From NCBI GenBank assembly GCA_002067265.1, contig MVQW01000245.1, positions 1-24,583 of the forward strand: a DNA stretch of 24,583 nt, read 5' to 3'. The position numbers and the translations under genes are program-made. The stretch comes from Methanomethylovorans sp. PtaU1.Bin073. Lineage in GTDB: Archaea > Halobacteriota > Methanosarcinia > Methanosarcinales > Methanosarcinaceae. The notes under the pieces were generated by a model, which ran no database searches, was not told the origin of the DNA, and saw nothing but the letters and a program-made list of their open reading frames with translations. Shown here piece by piece: positions 1 to 5,415 of this stretch (position 1 is the stretch's first letter; the number at the start of each line of letters is the position of its first letter).

Positions 1-1
1 G

Positions 2-136
2 AAAGTATATTGTGCTGCTGCTCGCCTCCGTGCATGTGATAAAAAGTGTGTTGCTGAGTTTGAAGGTACTGATGTGCCTAGACTCTGCCTTTTTGACCCA
101 AGTCATTATGTTGTGTGGGAGGAGGGGGAGGAATGA
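2..136 (+). CDS. 5'-truncated small cysteine-containing protein
   Basis: An open frame enters from the left edge and ends in TGA at 134-136, leaving 44 residues. The visible part has three cysteines (CAAARLRAC and KKC, then RLCLF) and an acidic end (VWEEGEE). The stop overlaps the ATG of the next gene in an ATGA arrangement, and the GGAGGGGGAGG stretch that encodes its C-terminus also serves as the Shine-Dalgarno site of that gene. It therefore belongs to the same translationally coupled operon of mini-proteins. No family is recognised. The start is outside the window. Confidence 0.55.
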   Translation, partial: KVYCAAARLRACDKKCVAEFEGTDVPRLCLFDPSHYVVWEEGEE

Positions 137-315
137 GCCGGAAAATGATACTTGTAGATAGCTGTGCTGAATGTCCCTTCCAATCTTTTACATGGTTATC
201 ATGTACTTTCCTCTCTGCAAAGCGTGGGGAAATAATGCACATTCCGGCTGATGTGTTAAAATCTCGTGTGATATGGGATCAATGCCCTCTCGATGATGCG
301 GAGGGTTTTGTATGA
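133..315 (+). CDS. DSCxxCP-type small zinc-binding protein (60 aa)
   Basis: Starts at the ATG directly behind a very strong Shine-Dalgarno site (GGAGGGGGAGG) and overlaps both neighbours by ATGA. A longer GTG start at 115 would add only a glycine run encoded by the Shine-Dalgarno site itself, so it is rejected. The motif VDSCAECPF near the N-terminus, with later cysteines (LSCTF, DQCPL), looks like a compact metal-binding knuckle. The gene at 2363 starts with the related pattern ILDSCKDCP, so the two are probably diverged copies of one family. Such small zinc proteins are common in the early regions of archaeal viruses and plasmids, but their functions are mostly unknown. The role here is unknown; DNA, RNA or protein binding is only inferred. 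Confidence 0.72.
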   Translation: MSRKMILVDSCAECPFQSFTWLSCTFLSAKRGEIMHIPADVLKSRVIWDQCPLDDAEGFV

Positions 316-533
316 GCAGCAAGATCAGGCACTTTCGCAACGCAAGGAAGGAGGACTTATACCTGCAGCTTACTTCATGCAGGACAGTTCGCGTTTGTGG
401 ATCATGTGGAAATCCGATTAATCCGGGCGAGAAGTACCTTAATGCCAGGGTCACACCTGCAGCTCAACCTCGCAAGATCTGTCTATCCTGTGCAAACAGA
501 CTCTACCCAAGAGCAATGGAGGTCATGCAATGA
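312..533 (+). CDS. Small zinc-ribbon protein (73 aa)
   Basis: Coupled to its neighbours by ATGA overlaps at both ends. The sequence has two CxxC knuckles (VCGSCGNPI and ICLSCANRL) about 25 residues apart, the spacing of a zinc ribbon or treble clef. The N-terminus is basic (SSKIRHFRNARK). The segment NPINPGEKYLNARV between the knuckles resembles the loops of viral and phage zinc-ribbon proteins that read 'CxxCgxxIxpGexY'. A nucleic-acid-binding role is plausible but not shown. Confidence 0.72.
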   Translation: MSSKIRHFRNARKEDLYLQLTSCRTVRVCGSCGNPINPGEKYLNARVTPAAQPRKICLSCANRLYPRAMEVMQ

Positions 534-721
534 TCTCAGGCAAGGAGCCTCAGATGATAGAGAGAAAATGTCCTCTCTGTTCAGGATCAGTAAAGACTCA
601 TTCCACTCATATCCGGCCACTTGCTGATTATACATGTCCTCAGTGTGGTGCTAAGTTGTGGCTTACTACTTGCTCACTCGGATACCGTCTCACTGTCGCT
701 CAATCGGGAGTGAGAACATGA
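530..721 (+). CDS. Small zinc-ribbon protein (63 aa)
   Basis: Fourth gene of the ATGA-coupled chain. Two CxxC knuckles (KCPLCSG and TCPQCGAKL) about 23 residues apart give a classical four-cysteine zinc ribbon of the kind seen in transcription and translation accessory proteins. The tail after the second knuckle carries a fifth cysteine (LTTCSLG). The AUG overlaps the stop of the preceding gene, so translation probably depends on ribosomes finishing that gene. The function is unknown beyond likely zinc binding. Confidence 0.7.
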   Translation: MISGKEPQMIERKCPLCSGSVKTHSTHIRPLADYTCPQCGAKLWLTTCSLGYRLTVAQSGVRT

Positions 722-1338
722 GCGAAAGCCTACACTATCCTACTAACCCGAAACTGAAAGAAGCTTACATCGGCCTGCTAGGTATGGTCTGTACTCAGAA
801 GAGGATAAAATTCTCTGCTACTGAGTGTATTAATGCAATTTGTGAACGTAATGGGTGGGCTATTGACACTGACCATTACGGGTCTCCGAAAATAGTAGGA
901 ACTACAAAGAAGGCAAAGAATTACCTGCAGATCCTGGCAGAAGGCAAGAAGTACGTAAGATGTACTGGCCTGATGTTTGAAATCTGTGCTTACGATGCCT
1001 CCACTCTTGGGAGGATCACAACCTTTGAAGAACTCTTTGCCATAATGGGCGATGATGAATACATGTCTGAGTATTTGGAGCCCATGGACGAGTTAGCATA
1101 CAGTGACTGGAAGGATGTAATTGATATTCAGACACAATTCCCTTCCAATCTTCAAATTTCCGAAGAAGTAGAGAGAGTACTCTCTGCAACTCCAATAATT
1201 GAAGATGTGATTGAAACTTCATTCACCTCTTTCAATAAGACCCCGGTTCTTTTAAACCCAGAAAAATCCCAAATAGACGAAGATTCGGAAACTTTGTCTG
1301 AAGTGGATGGGGGAGAATCGGTGGGGAGTCTAATTTAG
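718..1338 (+). CDS. Unknown protein (206 aa), last gene of the first mini-gene operon
   Basis: The ATG at 718 overlaps the stop of the previous gene (ATGA); an in-frame upstream start at 658 lies inside that gene and is less likely. The N-terminal 90 residues are mixed and helical (PKLKEAYIGLLG, FSATECINAICERNGW) and could hold a winged-helix-like fold. The C-terminal half is very acidic and ends in a low-complexity tail rich in E, D and S. The gene ends in TAG at 1336-1338, inside a 9-bp inverted repeat (1323-1331 with 1394-1402) that brackets the end of the operon. I do not recognise the family. As the only mid-sized protein of this chain it may be its functional core, for example in replication or regulation, but that is inference. 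Confidence 0.72.
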   Translation: MSESLHYPTNPKLKEAYIGLLGMVCTQKRIKFSATECINAICERNGWAIDTDHYGSPKIVGTTKKAKNYLQILAEGKKYVRCTGLMFEICAYDASTLGRITTFEELFAIMGDDEYMSEYLEPMDELAYSDWKDVIDIQTQFPSNLQISEEVERVLSATPIIEDVIETSFTSFNKTPVLLNPEKSQIDEDSETLSEVDGGESVGSLI

Positions 1339-1402
1339 GGTAATTTTGTGAGACTTGTAATACTACATATGTAGTACTACATTGTTTCCCCTCAGACTCC
1401 CC
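1323..1402. repeat. 9-bp inverted repeat bracketing the end of the first operon
   Basis: GGGGAGTCT at 1323-1331 is matched exactly by AGACTCCCC at 1394-1402. The arms flank the TAG stop and the 16-bp palindrome at 1361-1376. The arms could fold a long stem in the mRNA 3' end, or form an outer boundary of the palindrome cluster. The spacer of 62 bases is long for a terminator. Confidence 0.5.
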
Positions 1403-1494
1403 AAAATCAGTATCTAGCGCCAATCTAATGGCGTAGTACTTAGCGAAGGCTACATTGTGCTAAACAATGTAGTACTACGTAGTACTACGCCATT
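1361..1494. repeat. Cluster of nested palindromes built on GTAGTACTAC (operator array or origin)
   Basis: TACTACATATGTAGTA (1361-1376) is a perfect 16-bp palindrome. The 10-bp palindrome GTAGTACTAC occurs perfectly at 1371-1380, 1469-1478 and 1479-1488, the last two abutting with a one-helical-turn repeat, and imperfectly at 1433-1442. AATGGCGTAGTACT (1427-1440) pairs exactly with AGTACTACGCCATT (1481-1494), and inside it CTACATTGT (1450-1458) pairs with ACAATGTAG (1464-1472) around a GCTAA loop. The cluster lies between two mini-gene operons and just upstream of a probable ribbon-helix-helix protein (1765-2220). Phased 10-bp palindromes suit cooperative operator binding by that fold; a replication origin with iterons is the main alternative. 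Confidence 0.72.
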
Positions 1495-1553
1495 CTTTAC
1501 AAAGTGGAACACGAAATCCGCAAAAAACACTCCACTGGAAATAGGGGTATATT

Positions 1554-1772
1554 ATGATTAATGATAAAGAGGTTATTCATAAAATTGCAAACTTACCACT
1601 TCATCCAAAAGGCATCGTCTTAATAGTTCGTATTTATAAGATTTCCATTAACCTTAGGCTATTCTACTATAACCAACGTCTTCAATTTTATGAATGGTTA
1701 TTAAGAGGTTATGAAGAACGTGACATGCTAGATGAATCTAAACAATTCTACAGAGGAGATTCACATGTCTAA
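1554..1772 (+). CDS. Small basic protein of unknown function (72 aa)
   Basis: The ATG at 1554 follows a modest ribosome site (AGGGG, about 6 bases upstream) and is the first gene after the palindrome cluster. The protein is basic and rich in isoleucine, leucine and tyrosine. A hydrophobic stretch in the first half (KGIVLIVRIYKI) is too short and charged for a clear membrane helix. It ends 8 bases inside the next gene. The base composition is AT-rich like the following gene. No family is recognised; it could be a small DNA-binding or toxin-like protein, but nothing specific supports either. Confidence 0.5.
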   Translation: MINDKEVIHKIANLPLHPKGIVLIVRIYKISINLRLFYYNQRLQFYEWLLRGYEERDMLDESKQFYRGDSHV

Positions 1773-2220
1773 AAAAGACACGGTTTCCAGCTTACGGATT
1801 GATTCTGAAATACGTGATATCTTTTTAAATACACAGATATTTCATAAAAAATCATTATCAGATGCCTTATATGAAGGTATGATTCAAATTGTGCGTGAAG
1901 TCTCACCTGTTCAAATATTAGATATGGATATAGAGGCAGCTCGAAAAAGGGTATCTGATCTAGAAGCTTCACGCCCACATGTATTACAGATAGAAGAAAT
2001 GAATAAGACGAAAGTTTGTCAAAGTACCACATCCGTGGTAGATTCTATCTTTTTGGAACAGCGTGAATCACGACTCCAAGATAAATCTTTGATATCCATG
2101 ATGAATAGAGGTGTAGAGCCTTCCTGGGATCGTTTCTATTTTAAATGTGGATTCCAGTCATCAGCAGAAGCTAAAAACTGGTTCTGGTCCGAAGCCATGA
2201 AGAGGGGGCTTGTGAAATGA
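1765..2220 (+). CDS. Probable ribbon-helix-helix DNA-binding protein (151 aa)
   Basis: The ATG at 1765 sits behind AGAGGAG with good spacing; the longer in-frame start at 1732 lies within the preceding gene and lacks such a site. Residues about 6-45 read as a short beta strand (TVSSLRIDSEI) followed by two helices (RDIFLNTQIF, then SLSDALYEGMIQIVRE), the layout of the MetJ/Arc/CopG ribbon-helix-helix fold. The remaining 100 residues are helical and end in an aromatic segment (WDRFYFKCGF ... NWFWSEAMKRG) that may be an effector or oligomerisation domain. Proteins of this fold commonly repress their own operon by binding short palindromes, and the cluster at 1361-1494 is an obvious candidate target. 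The fold is inferred from pattern only. Confidence 0.6.
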   Translation: MSKKDTVSSLRIDSEIRDIFLNTQIFHKKSLSDALYEGMIQIVREVSPVQILDMDIEAARKRVSDLEASRPHVLQIEEMNKTKVCQSTTSVVDSIFLEQRESRLQDKSLISMMNRGVEPSWDRFYFKCGFQSSAEAKNWFWSEAMKRGLVK

Positions 2221-2366
2221 CCCTCTATAAAATCTGTTCTCTGTGTGGTCAAAAGATCCCACAGGATGCAAAGCCAAACAAAGAATATGTGCTTCTCGGT
2301 CTCGAATATTATCACAGGGCTTGCTATCTGCAGTATATCGGAGTAAAACAGGAGGGTACACCATGA
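2217..2366 (+). CDS. 49-aa zinc-finger mini-protein
   Basis: Open frame with ATGA overlaps to both neighbours. It starts with a CxxC knuckle (ICSLCGQKIP) and has HRAC about 25 residues later, giving a CxxC...HxxC treble-clef-like metal site. The segment between the pairs (KEYVLLGLEYYHRAC) resembles LIM- or HNH-type short zinc modules. The coupled overlaps and conserved metal ligands argue that it is real despite its length. The role is unknown. Confidence 0.65.
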   Translation: MTLYKICSLCGQKIPQDAKPNKEYVLLGLEYYHRACYLQYIGVKQEGTP

Positions 2367-2518
2367 TCCTTGATTCCTGCAAAGACTGTCCTCATGATAA
2401 TTTCGGCTGTCTGAAATGCAGGCTTGGATATCTCCGGATGCATGAAGATACTGGCATGATAAGGCCTTTCCTTTGCAAGATGCATGACAATGAAGTGGCA
2501 AAGGAGGTGAAGGCATGA
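2363..2518 (+). CDS. DSCxxCP-type small zinc-binding protein (51 aa), paralogue of 133-315
   Basis: Starts at the ATG overlapping the stop of the previous gene, behind CAGGAGGG. The N-terminus ILDSCKDCPHD matches the VDSCAECPF start of the protein at 133. Further cysteines follow at LKCRLG and FLCKMHD, giving at least five potential metal ligands. Reading frames that begin earlier (2243) run through the preceding gene and are not supported. It ends in the ATGA that starts the next gene, with its own codons providing a strong AAAGGAGGTGA ribosome site for it. Confidence 0.7.
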   Translation: MILDSCKDCPHDNFGCLKCRLGYLRMHEDTGMIRPFLCKMHDNEVAKEVKA

Positions 2519-2643
2519 AAGCAATTCCAGTTTTGAAAGAACCAGTAGAAGAGGATGATGATGCTGATTACAAGCCTATCCTCTCCAGGTACATTAACAC
2601 CCGCTGTAATTACGATGGTGCAAAGATCGATAGCATGGAGTGA
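2515..2643 (+). CDS. 42-aa acidic mini-protein
   Basis: Frame starting at the ATGA overlap at 2515 behind one of the best Shine-Dalgarno sites of the window (AAAGGAGGTGA) and ending in TGA at 2641-2643. The product begins MKAIPVLKEPVEEDDDADYK and has one cysteine (NTRCNYDG). No family is recognised. Support is only the ribosome site and the operon spacing, both good. Confidence 0.55.
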   Translation: MKAIPVLKEPVEEDDDADYKPILSRYINTRCNYDGAKIDSME

Positions 2644-2644
2644 A

Positions 2645-2821
2645 ATGATGAAAGATTCTAATGGTTATGAAATATCAAAGGATGCAGAAAAACTTATTGT
2701 GAAAAGAAATTCTCTCGTTGAGCTTTTCAATTCTGTCCACGATCAATCGAATAAATATCTTATTGGGAAACGAATACAGGCCATAGATACTACTCTTTCT
2801 GATGTATACGGTCTGATCTAA
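2645..2821 (+). CDS. 58-aa helical protein of unknown function
   Basis: I place the start at the ATG at 2645, 5 bases after GGAG and just after the stop of the previous gene. The frame is open upstream to 2555, but that part overlaps the 42-aa gene. The product (MMKDSNGYEIS...) has a heptad-like amphipathic stretch (KLIVKRNSLVELFNSVHDQ) and looks like a small helical bundle or coiled-coil protein. The function is unknown. Confidence 0.55.
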   Translation: MMKDSNGYEISKDAEKLIVKRNSLVELFNSVHDQSNKYLIGKRIQAIDTTLSDVYGLI

Positions 2822-2842
2822 ACTGCTAAATAGAGGAAGAAT

Positions 2843-2965
2843 ATGGGAAAAATTTGTGCAAGATGTGGGTATGTGCCAGATGGTGCGTGGATGTTTCGTA
2901 TATCTGGAAAATGGTATTGCATAGGGTGTTTCCTGAAAATGTGGAAAAGTAAAATTGCCAAGTAA
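2843..2965 (+). CDS. 40-aa zinc-ribbon mini-protein
   Basis: ATG at 2843 behind GAGGAAG. The product is little more than a zinc ribbon: ICARCGYV and YCIGCFLK separated by about 20 residues, with three tryptophans. Its last codons and stop (AAG TAA) are part of a 16-bp sequence repeated at the following gene junctions. Too short for family assignment, but the paired CxxC motifs and ribosome site support it. Confidence 0.6.
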   Translation: MGKICARCGYVPDGAWMFRISGKWYCIGCFLKMWKSKIAK

Positions 2966-2981
2966 AGGAAGGGATGATTAA

Positions 2982-3431
2982 ATGAATACTAATGATAAAT
3001 GGAGATTCACAATACCGCTTAATGAACTTACAATCAATGGGATTGAAGTTAAAGTGAATTACTGGCAGACAATATTAAATTTTCCAAAAATCGAAGATTT
3101 AAGCATCATTGCAAAAACCGATCTTGAAATAAAAGATGTAGATCTCGATGAAATACACAAACATATGATATTTCATGATTGGATTGAAAGACACTTTCCG
3201 TTGATGCATGAGCTTGAATATGAGCTTAGTATCTGGCATCATACTAATGATATTGTAGATTTCTTCGATGGAAACGAGTTTAAAATAGCTACCCGGTGGG
3301 ATGGATTAGCAATGATAATATGCAAATACAAAAACATTGAAGGTTATTTTGCTATCACTGGGAAACAAAAGCCAGACGTGGCTAATATCCTAAAATATGT
3401 TGATCGAGAAGTAACAAAAGCAACTGCCTGA
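2982..3431 (+). CDS. Unknown protein (149 aa)
   Basis: ATG at 2982 follows AAAGGAAGGG, part of the junction repeat. The protein is mixed alpha/beta, rich in aromatic residues and histidine, with segments such as IHKHMIFHDWIERHF and LSIWHHTNDIVDFFDG and an acidic balance. No membrane segment, signal peptide or cysteine cluster is visible beyond a single ICKYK. I do not recognise the family. It lies in a run of short genes with identical junctions and is presumably an accessory protein of the element. Confidence 0.65.
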   Translation: MNTNDKWRFTIPLNELTINGIEVKVNYWQTILNFPKIEDLSIIAKTDLEIKDVDLDEIHKHMIFHDWIERHFPLMHELEYELSIWHHTNDIVDFFDGNEFKIATRWDGLAMIICKYKNIEGYFAITGKQKPDVANILKYVDREVTKATA

Positions 3432-3456
3432 GTCGCCAAGTAAAGGAAGGATAGAA

Positions 3457-3645
3457 ATGGCAAATATGATTGTTAAGGTATCAGTTGAATTTGAAGTCAA
3501 TGAAATCAATAAAGAAAATGCAATTGTTGCTGCAGAAGAGATCCTTGAAAAATCTCCATTGCTTTGCAGGTGGGATGTTCAATCAGTTACTTTTTTCAAT
3601 GGACACCCTGTAGATGATGATTTCGATGAAGAATTCACCAAGTAA
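3457..3645 (+). CDS. Small alpha/beta protein (62 aa)
   Basis: ATG at 3457, eight bases after the GGAAGG of the second junction repeat. The sequence alternates strand-helix-strand (MIVKVSVEFEVNEI, KENAIVAAEEILEK, WDVQSVTFFNG), as in short ferredoxin-like or viral single-domain proteins, and ends in an acidic tail (PVDDDFDEEFTK). Its final Lys-stop is part of the third junction repeat. The function is unknown. Confidence 0.6.
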   Translation: MANMIVKVSVEFEVNEINKENAIVAAEEILEKSPLLCRWDVQSVTFFNGHPVDDDFDEEFTK

Positions 3646-3659
3646 AGGAAGGATTGAAA

Positions 3660-3800
3660 ATGTCATTGATAGTAGAATGTGAAGAATGCAACCATACAGG
3701 ACAATTAAATGATGGTTCTGCCTGTCCTGCCTGCAAAGGCAAAGGGCGGTTAGATATGGCGGATTTCTTTGAAGGAATGTACACATGGAGATGGAGCTAA
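3660..3800 (+). CDS. 46-aa protein with DnaJ-type CxxCxGxG zinc motif
   Basis: ATG at 3660 behind the third junction repeat. The sequence carries VECEECNHTGQL and ACPACKGKGRL, two motifs of the CxxCxGxG kind known from the cysteine-rich domain of DnaJ and from small phage proteins that copy it. Here there are only two motifs, enough for one zinc site, and no J domain. It may be a zinc-dependent protein-binding or RNA-binding mini-domain. The C-terminus is aromatic (EGMYTWRWS). Confidence 0.65.
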   Translation: MSLIVECEECNHTGQLNDGSACPACKGKGRLDMADFFEGMYTWRWS

Positions 3801-3843
3801 AATCCTAAGTAAAGGAAAATACCTTCGTTGTGCTTGCCATTGA

Positions 3844-3853
3844 TTTATAAATA
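3844..3853 (+). promoter_or_regulatory. TATA box for the catalytic-only recombinase
   Basis: TTTATAAATA lies 21-30 bases upstream of the ATG at 3874, the distance expected for a leaderless archaeal transcript. No ribosome-binding site precedes the ATG, which fits leaderless translation and separates this gene from the mini-gene operon before it. Confidence 0.55.
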
Positions 3854-3873
3854 ATTGGAACCTTTTTTCCTAT

Positions 3874-4422
3874 ATGTTTCACAAAAGGGAACATTACAGA
3901 TCTGGAGAAAAAGCTCTTACTCAGAAAGAATATGAAAAACTGATTTCTGTGATAGATCACCTTGAGGATGAAGTATGTATTAAACTGGCCATCTCTACAG
4001 GTGCAAGACGTGAAGACCTTGCAAGCATCAGGATAAAAGACATCGACTTGCAGGAACTAAAACTATCTTTTTATGAACAGAAGAAAAAGAGAATCCACAC
4101 AGTACCCCTCTCTCCTGAGATGGCAAGGCTGATCACACAGCTCATCAACTCAAGGGGTAAAGATCAATGTGAATATATCTTCTCTAAAACAGGTCGTACA
4201 GCATATACCAGGCTACAGAAATATTGCGATAAAGCAGGAATCCCAAGACGCCCATTTCATGCACTTCGAGCAACATGTATCAAAAGGTGCCAAGCTGCAG
4301 GCTGGAGCATTGAGCAAGTTGCAAAATTGACCGGGGATACAATTGCAGTTATCCAGGAGCATTACTCTTGGCCGTCCAGTTCAGAGATGCAAGAAGTAGC
4401 AATGGAAAAACCAGTTATATGA
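3874..4422 (+). CDS. Tyrosine recombinase consisting of the catalytic domain only (182 aa)
   Basis: Conserved catalytic features of lambda-integrase-type recombinases are visible in order: Arg45 in TGARREDL, lysine(s) at about 70-72 in the beta hairpin (EQKKKRIHTVPL), His129-x-x-Arg132 (FHALRATC), and Tyr164 (QEHYSW) as likely nucleophile. The usual second His/Trp after the conserved Gly is Asp155 (LTGDT). The family is normally 280-350 residues; here the N-terminal SAM-like core-binding domain is missing and the gene starts at the catalytic domain, with its own leaderless promoter. It could be a resolvase or copy-number recombinase of the element, or a stand-alone Xer-like enzyme. It is distinct in sequence from the integrase at 21640-22542. 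Confidence 0.82.
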   Translation: MFHKREHYRSGEKALTQKEYEKLISVIDHLEDEVCIKLAISTGARREDLASIRIKDIDLQELKLSFYEQKKKRIHTVPLSPEMARLITQLINSRGKDQCEYIFSKTGRTAYTRLQKYCDKAGIPRRPFHALRATCIKRCQAAGWSIEQVAKLTGDTIAVIQEHYSWPSSSEMQEVAMEKPVI

Positions 4423-4427
4423 CCCTG

Positions 4428-4451
4428 TTTTTTCTTCAAATACTCTTTTTT
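4428..4451 (+). terminator. Oligo-T transcription terminator after the recombinase
   Basis: Two runs of six T (4428-4433 and 4446-4451) begin six bases past the TGA at 4420-4422. Archaeal RNA polymerase typically stops in such T tracts without a hairpin. The next gene has its own promoter region. Confidence 0.55.
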
Positions 4452-4551
4452 AACAAAAAGTCTTAGGGTTTTGTATCAAAAAGCCCATTCTCGACATAGC
4501 ATGTATTAAATCTCTTCTGTCAGAGTGACAACACTATTTCAATATAGTCTA

Positions 4552-4620
4552 TATATAAATATTGTACATATTGTATATTTGCAACAATGTACAGTGTTAT
4601 AACAATGACTATATAGTATA
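4552..4620 (+). promoter_or_regulatory. AT-rich promoter region of the AbrB-led operon
   Basis: TATATAAA (4552-4559) is a good TATA box; TTATAAC (4597-4603) and the palindrome CTATATAG (4609-4616) follow. TGTACAT near 4564 is mirrored by ATGTACA about 20 bases later, and AACACT upstream by AGTGTT downstream, so the promoter contains overlapping inverted repeats. CTATATAG recurs only twice more in the window, both times in the divergent promoter at 9477-9604, which suggests a shared regulator. The rest of the 316-base gap after the recombinase holds the T-rich terminator and a structured leader; I see no gene in it. Confidence 0.5.
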
Positions 4621-4638
4621 ATTGCATATCTTCACATG

Positions 4639-4720
4639 TTGCGGAATTGGGTCCATACAACCAACGCAATGTGCTGTTTCCTACCTCTATCTGTTATCGT
4701 TATCACCCGGAAACAGCACA
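4639..4720 (+). promoter_or_regulatory. Structured 5' leader with two stem-loops before the AbrB-like gene
   Basis: TTGCG pairs with CGCAA and, inside it, TTGG with CCAA, in about 4639-4669. It is followed at once by a 12-bp perfect inverted repeat, TGTGCTGTTTCC (4670-4681) with GGAAACAGCACA (4709-4720), separated by 27 bases. The ribosome site TATGGAGGAAG starts a few bases after the second stem. The layout suggests an RNA element that controls translation of the regulator, or a DNA operator. No known riboswitch class is recognised. Confidence 0.5.
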
Positions 4721-4738
4721 GCTCCTATGGAGGAAGAC

Positions 4739-4909
4739 ATGAGCAAAACTGTAACTGTGCGAAAATTTGGACAACAATACTCTTTCACGATTCCAACCGA
4801 ATTTAAAAAGATATTCGAAGGCAGTGATCATGCAGTTGTAGAACAAATCGGAAATTCACTAATTTACAGACCCGCTGAAATAAAGGCTAAGGAGGAGACA
4901 GCGAACTGA
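4739..4909 (+). CDS. SpoVT/AbrB-like swapped-hairpin transcriptional regulator (56 aa)
   Basis: ATG at 4739 behind GGAGGAAG. The open frame extends upstream to 4622, but through the stem-loop leader and without a ribosome site. The sequence follows the AbrB pattern: strand (KTVTVRKFGQQYSFTIP), helix start (TEFKKIF), then strands (HAVVEQIGNSLIYRPA), about 45 residues, with a short charged tail. AbrB proteins form dimers that bind AT-rich DNA and control their own and neighbouring operons. As first gene of the 4.7-8.1 kb operon it probably regulates it. A toxin-antitoxin antidote is the usual alternative, but no PemK, PIN or MazF-like gene follows. Confidence 0.75.
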   Translation: MSKTVTVRKFGQQYSFTIPTEFKKIFEGSDHAVVEQIGNSLIYRPAEIKAKEETAN

Positions 4910-4943
4910 ACTGACAAAACTGAAACAAACAGGGGGTGTAGAG

Positions 4944-5243
4944 ATGGATTTAGAATATACTCAACTAACGAAAATACAAGAAGAGAAAAAAAAGACACTT
5001 GCAGCACTACAAATTGAAGAAAAGCGTCTTAACGACTTAAAAAAACAAGCGCATTCAATTGAAACACATAACCGTTTCCTCTACACTGGATTAGGTTTTA
5101 TCCTGAGTTCTATTGCAATCACATTTTACGTCTTGTATGGAATGGTCACCAATCCGGGAAACCAAGTACTGGCTAAAGACTCAGTGGTATTTCTCTTTGC
5201 TTTCGGAGTAATGTTCATAGCTGCATGGATTATCGATCAGTGA
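4944..5243 (+). CDS. Coiled-coil membrane protein with two helices (99 aa)
   Basis: ATG at 4944 after AGGGGGTG. Residues 1-40 form a charged coiled coil (IQEEKKKTLAALQIEEKRL and following). Two membrane helices come next, around 45-67 (LYTGLGFILSSIAITFYVLY) and 78-97 (VVFLFAFGVMFIAAWII). The layout suggests a small membrane protein with its coiled coil in the cytoplasm. It sits between a DNA-binding regulator and surface proteins. A holin-like, envelope or membrane-remodelling role is possible, but none is demonstrated. Confidence 0.68.
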   Translation: MDLEYTQLTKIQEEKKKTLAALQIEEKRLNDLKKQAHSIETHNRFLYTGLGFILSSIAITFYVLYGMVTNPGNQVLAKDSVVFLFAFGVMFIAAWIIDQ

Positions 5244-5253
5244 GGTAGAAACC

Positions 5254-5397
5254 ATGGCATTCAAAGACAGTTTCGTTTATGAGGATTTCTTTGTAAGGAA
5301 AAGATCAGGGAAAACTCAGCCCTTACAACAAGATCCTGCAAGGAACAAAAGAAAGATCGAAGCACTTCAAAAAATGAAAGCAAAAACCACAACATAA
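5254..5397 (+). CDS. 47-aa basic protein
   Basis: ATG at 5254, ten bases after the previous stop, with a weak GAGGTAG ribosome site. The product is strongly basic in its second half (PARNKRKIEALQKMKAKTTT) with an aromatic N-terminus (FKDSFVYEDFFVRKR). It may bind nucleic acid or the inner face of a membrane. The GTG-started gene at 5416 follows closely, so it is probably cotranscribed. No family is recognised. Confidence 0.55.
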   Translation: MAFKDSFVYEDFFVRKRSGKTQPLQQDPARNKRKIEALQKMKAKTTT

Positions 5398-5415
5398 AGT
5401 TAAAGGAGGGGTAGA

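Larger units (their letters stand above)
2957..3820 (+). repeat. Four copies of a gene-junction repeat, consensus CCAAGTAAAGGAAGG
   Basis: Copies lie at 2957-2972 and 3435-3450 (identical, GCCAAGTAAAGGAAGG), 3637-3654 (ACCAAGTAAAGGAAGGAT) and 3804-3820 (CCTAAGTAAAGGAAAAT). In copies 1 and 3 the TAA is the stop codon of the upstream gene. In copies 2 and 4 an earlier stop intervenes and the TAA is non-coding. In the first three the GGAAGG acts as ribosome-binding site for the next gene; the fourth is followed by no convincing start codon. The repeat therefore spans stop and ribosome site and marks the edges of gene cassettes. Confidence 0.75.

Noticed and set aside
1336..1360. TAG stop that might be read as pyrrolysine in a methanogen
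   Set aside because: The frame closes again soon after and no conserved extension is visible; the TAG lies at the natural end of an acidic tail.
4739..5243. AbrB-like protein plus next gene as a toxin-antitoxin pair
   Set aside because: The next gene encodes a coiled-coil membrane protein, not a recognisable toxin, and the pair is part of a longer operon.
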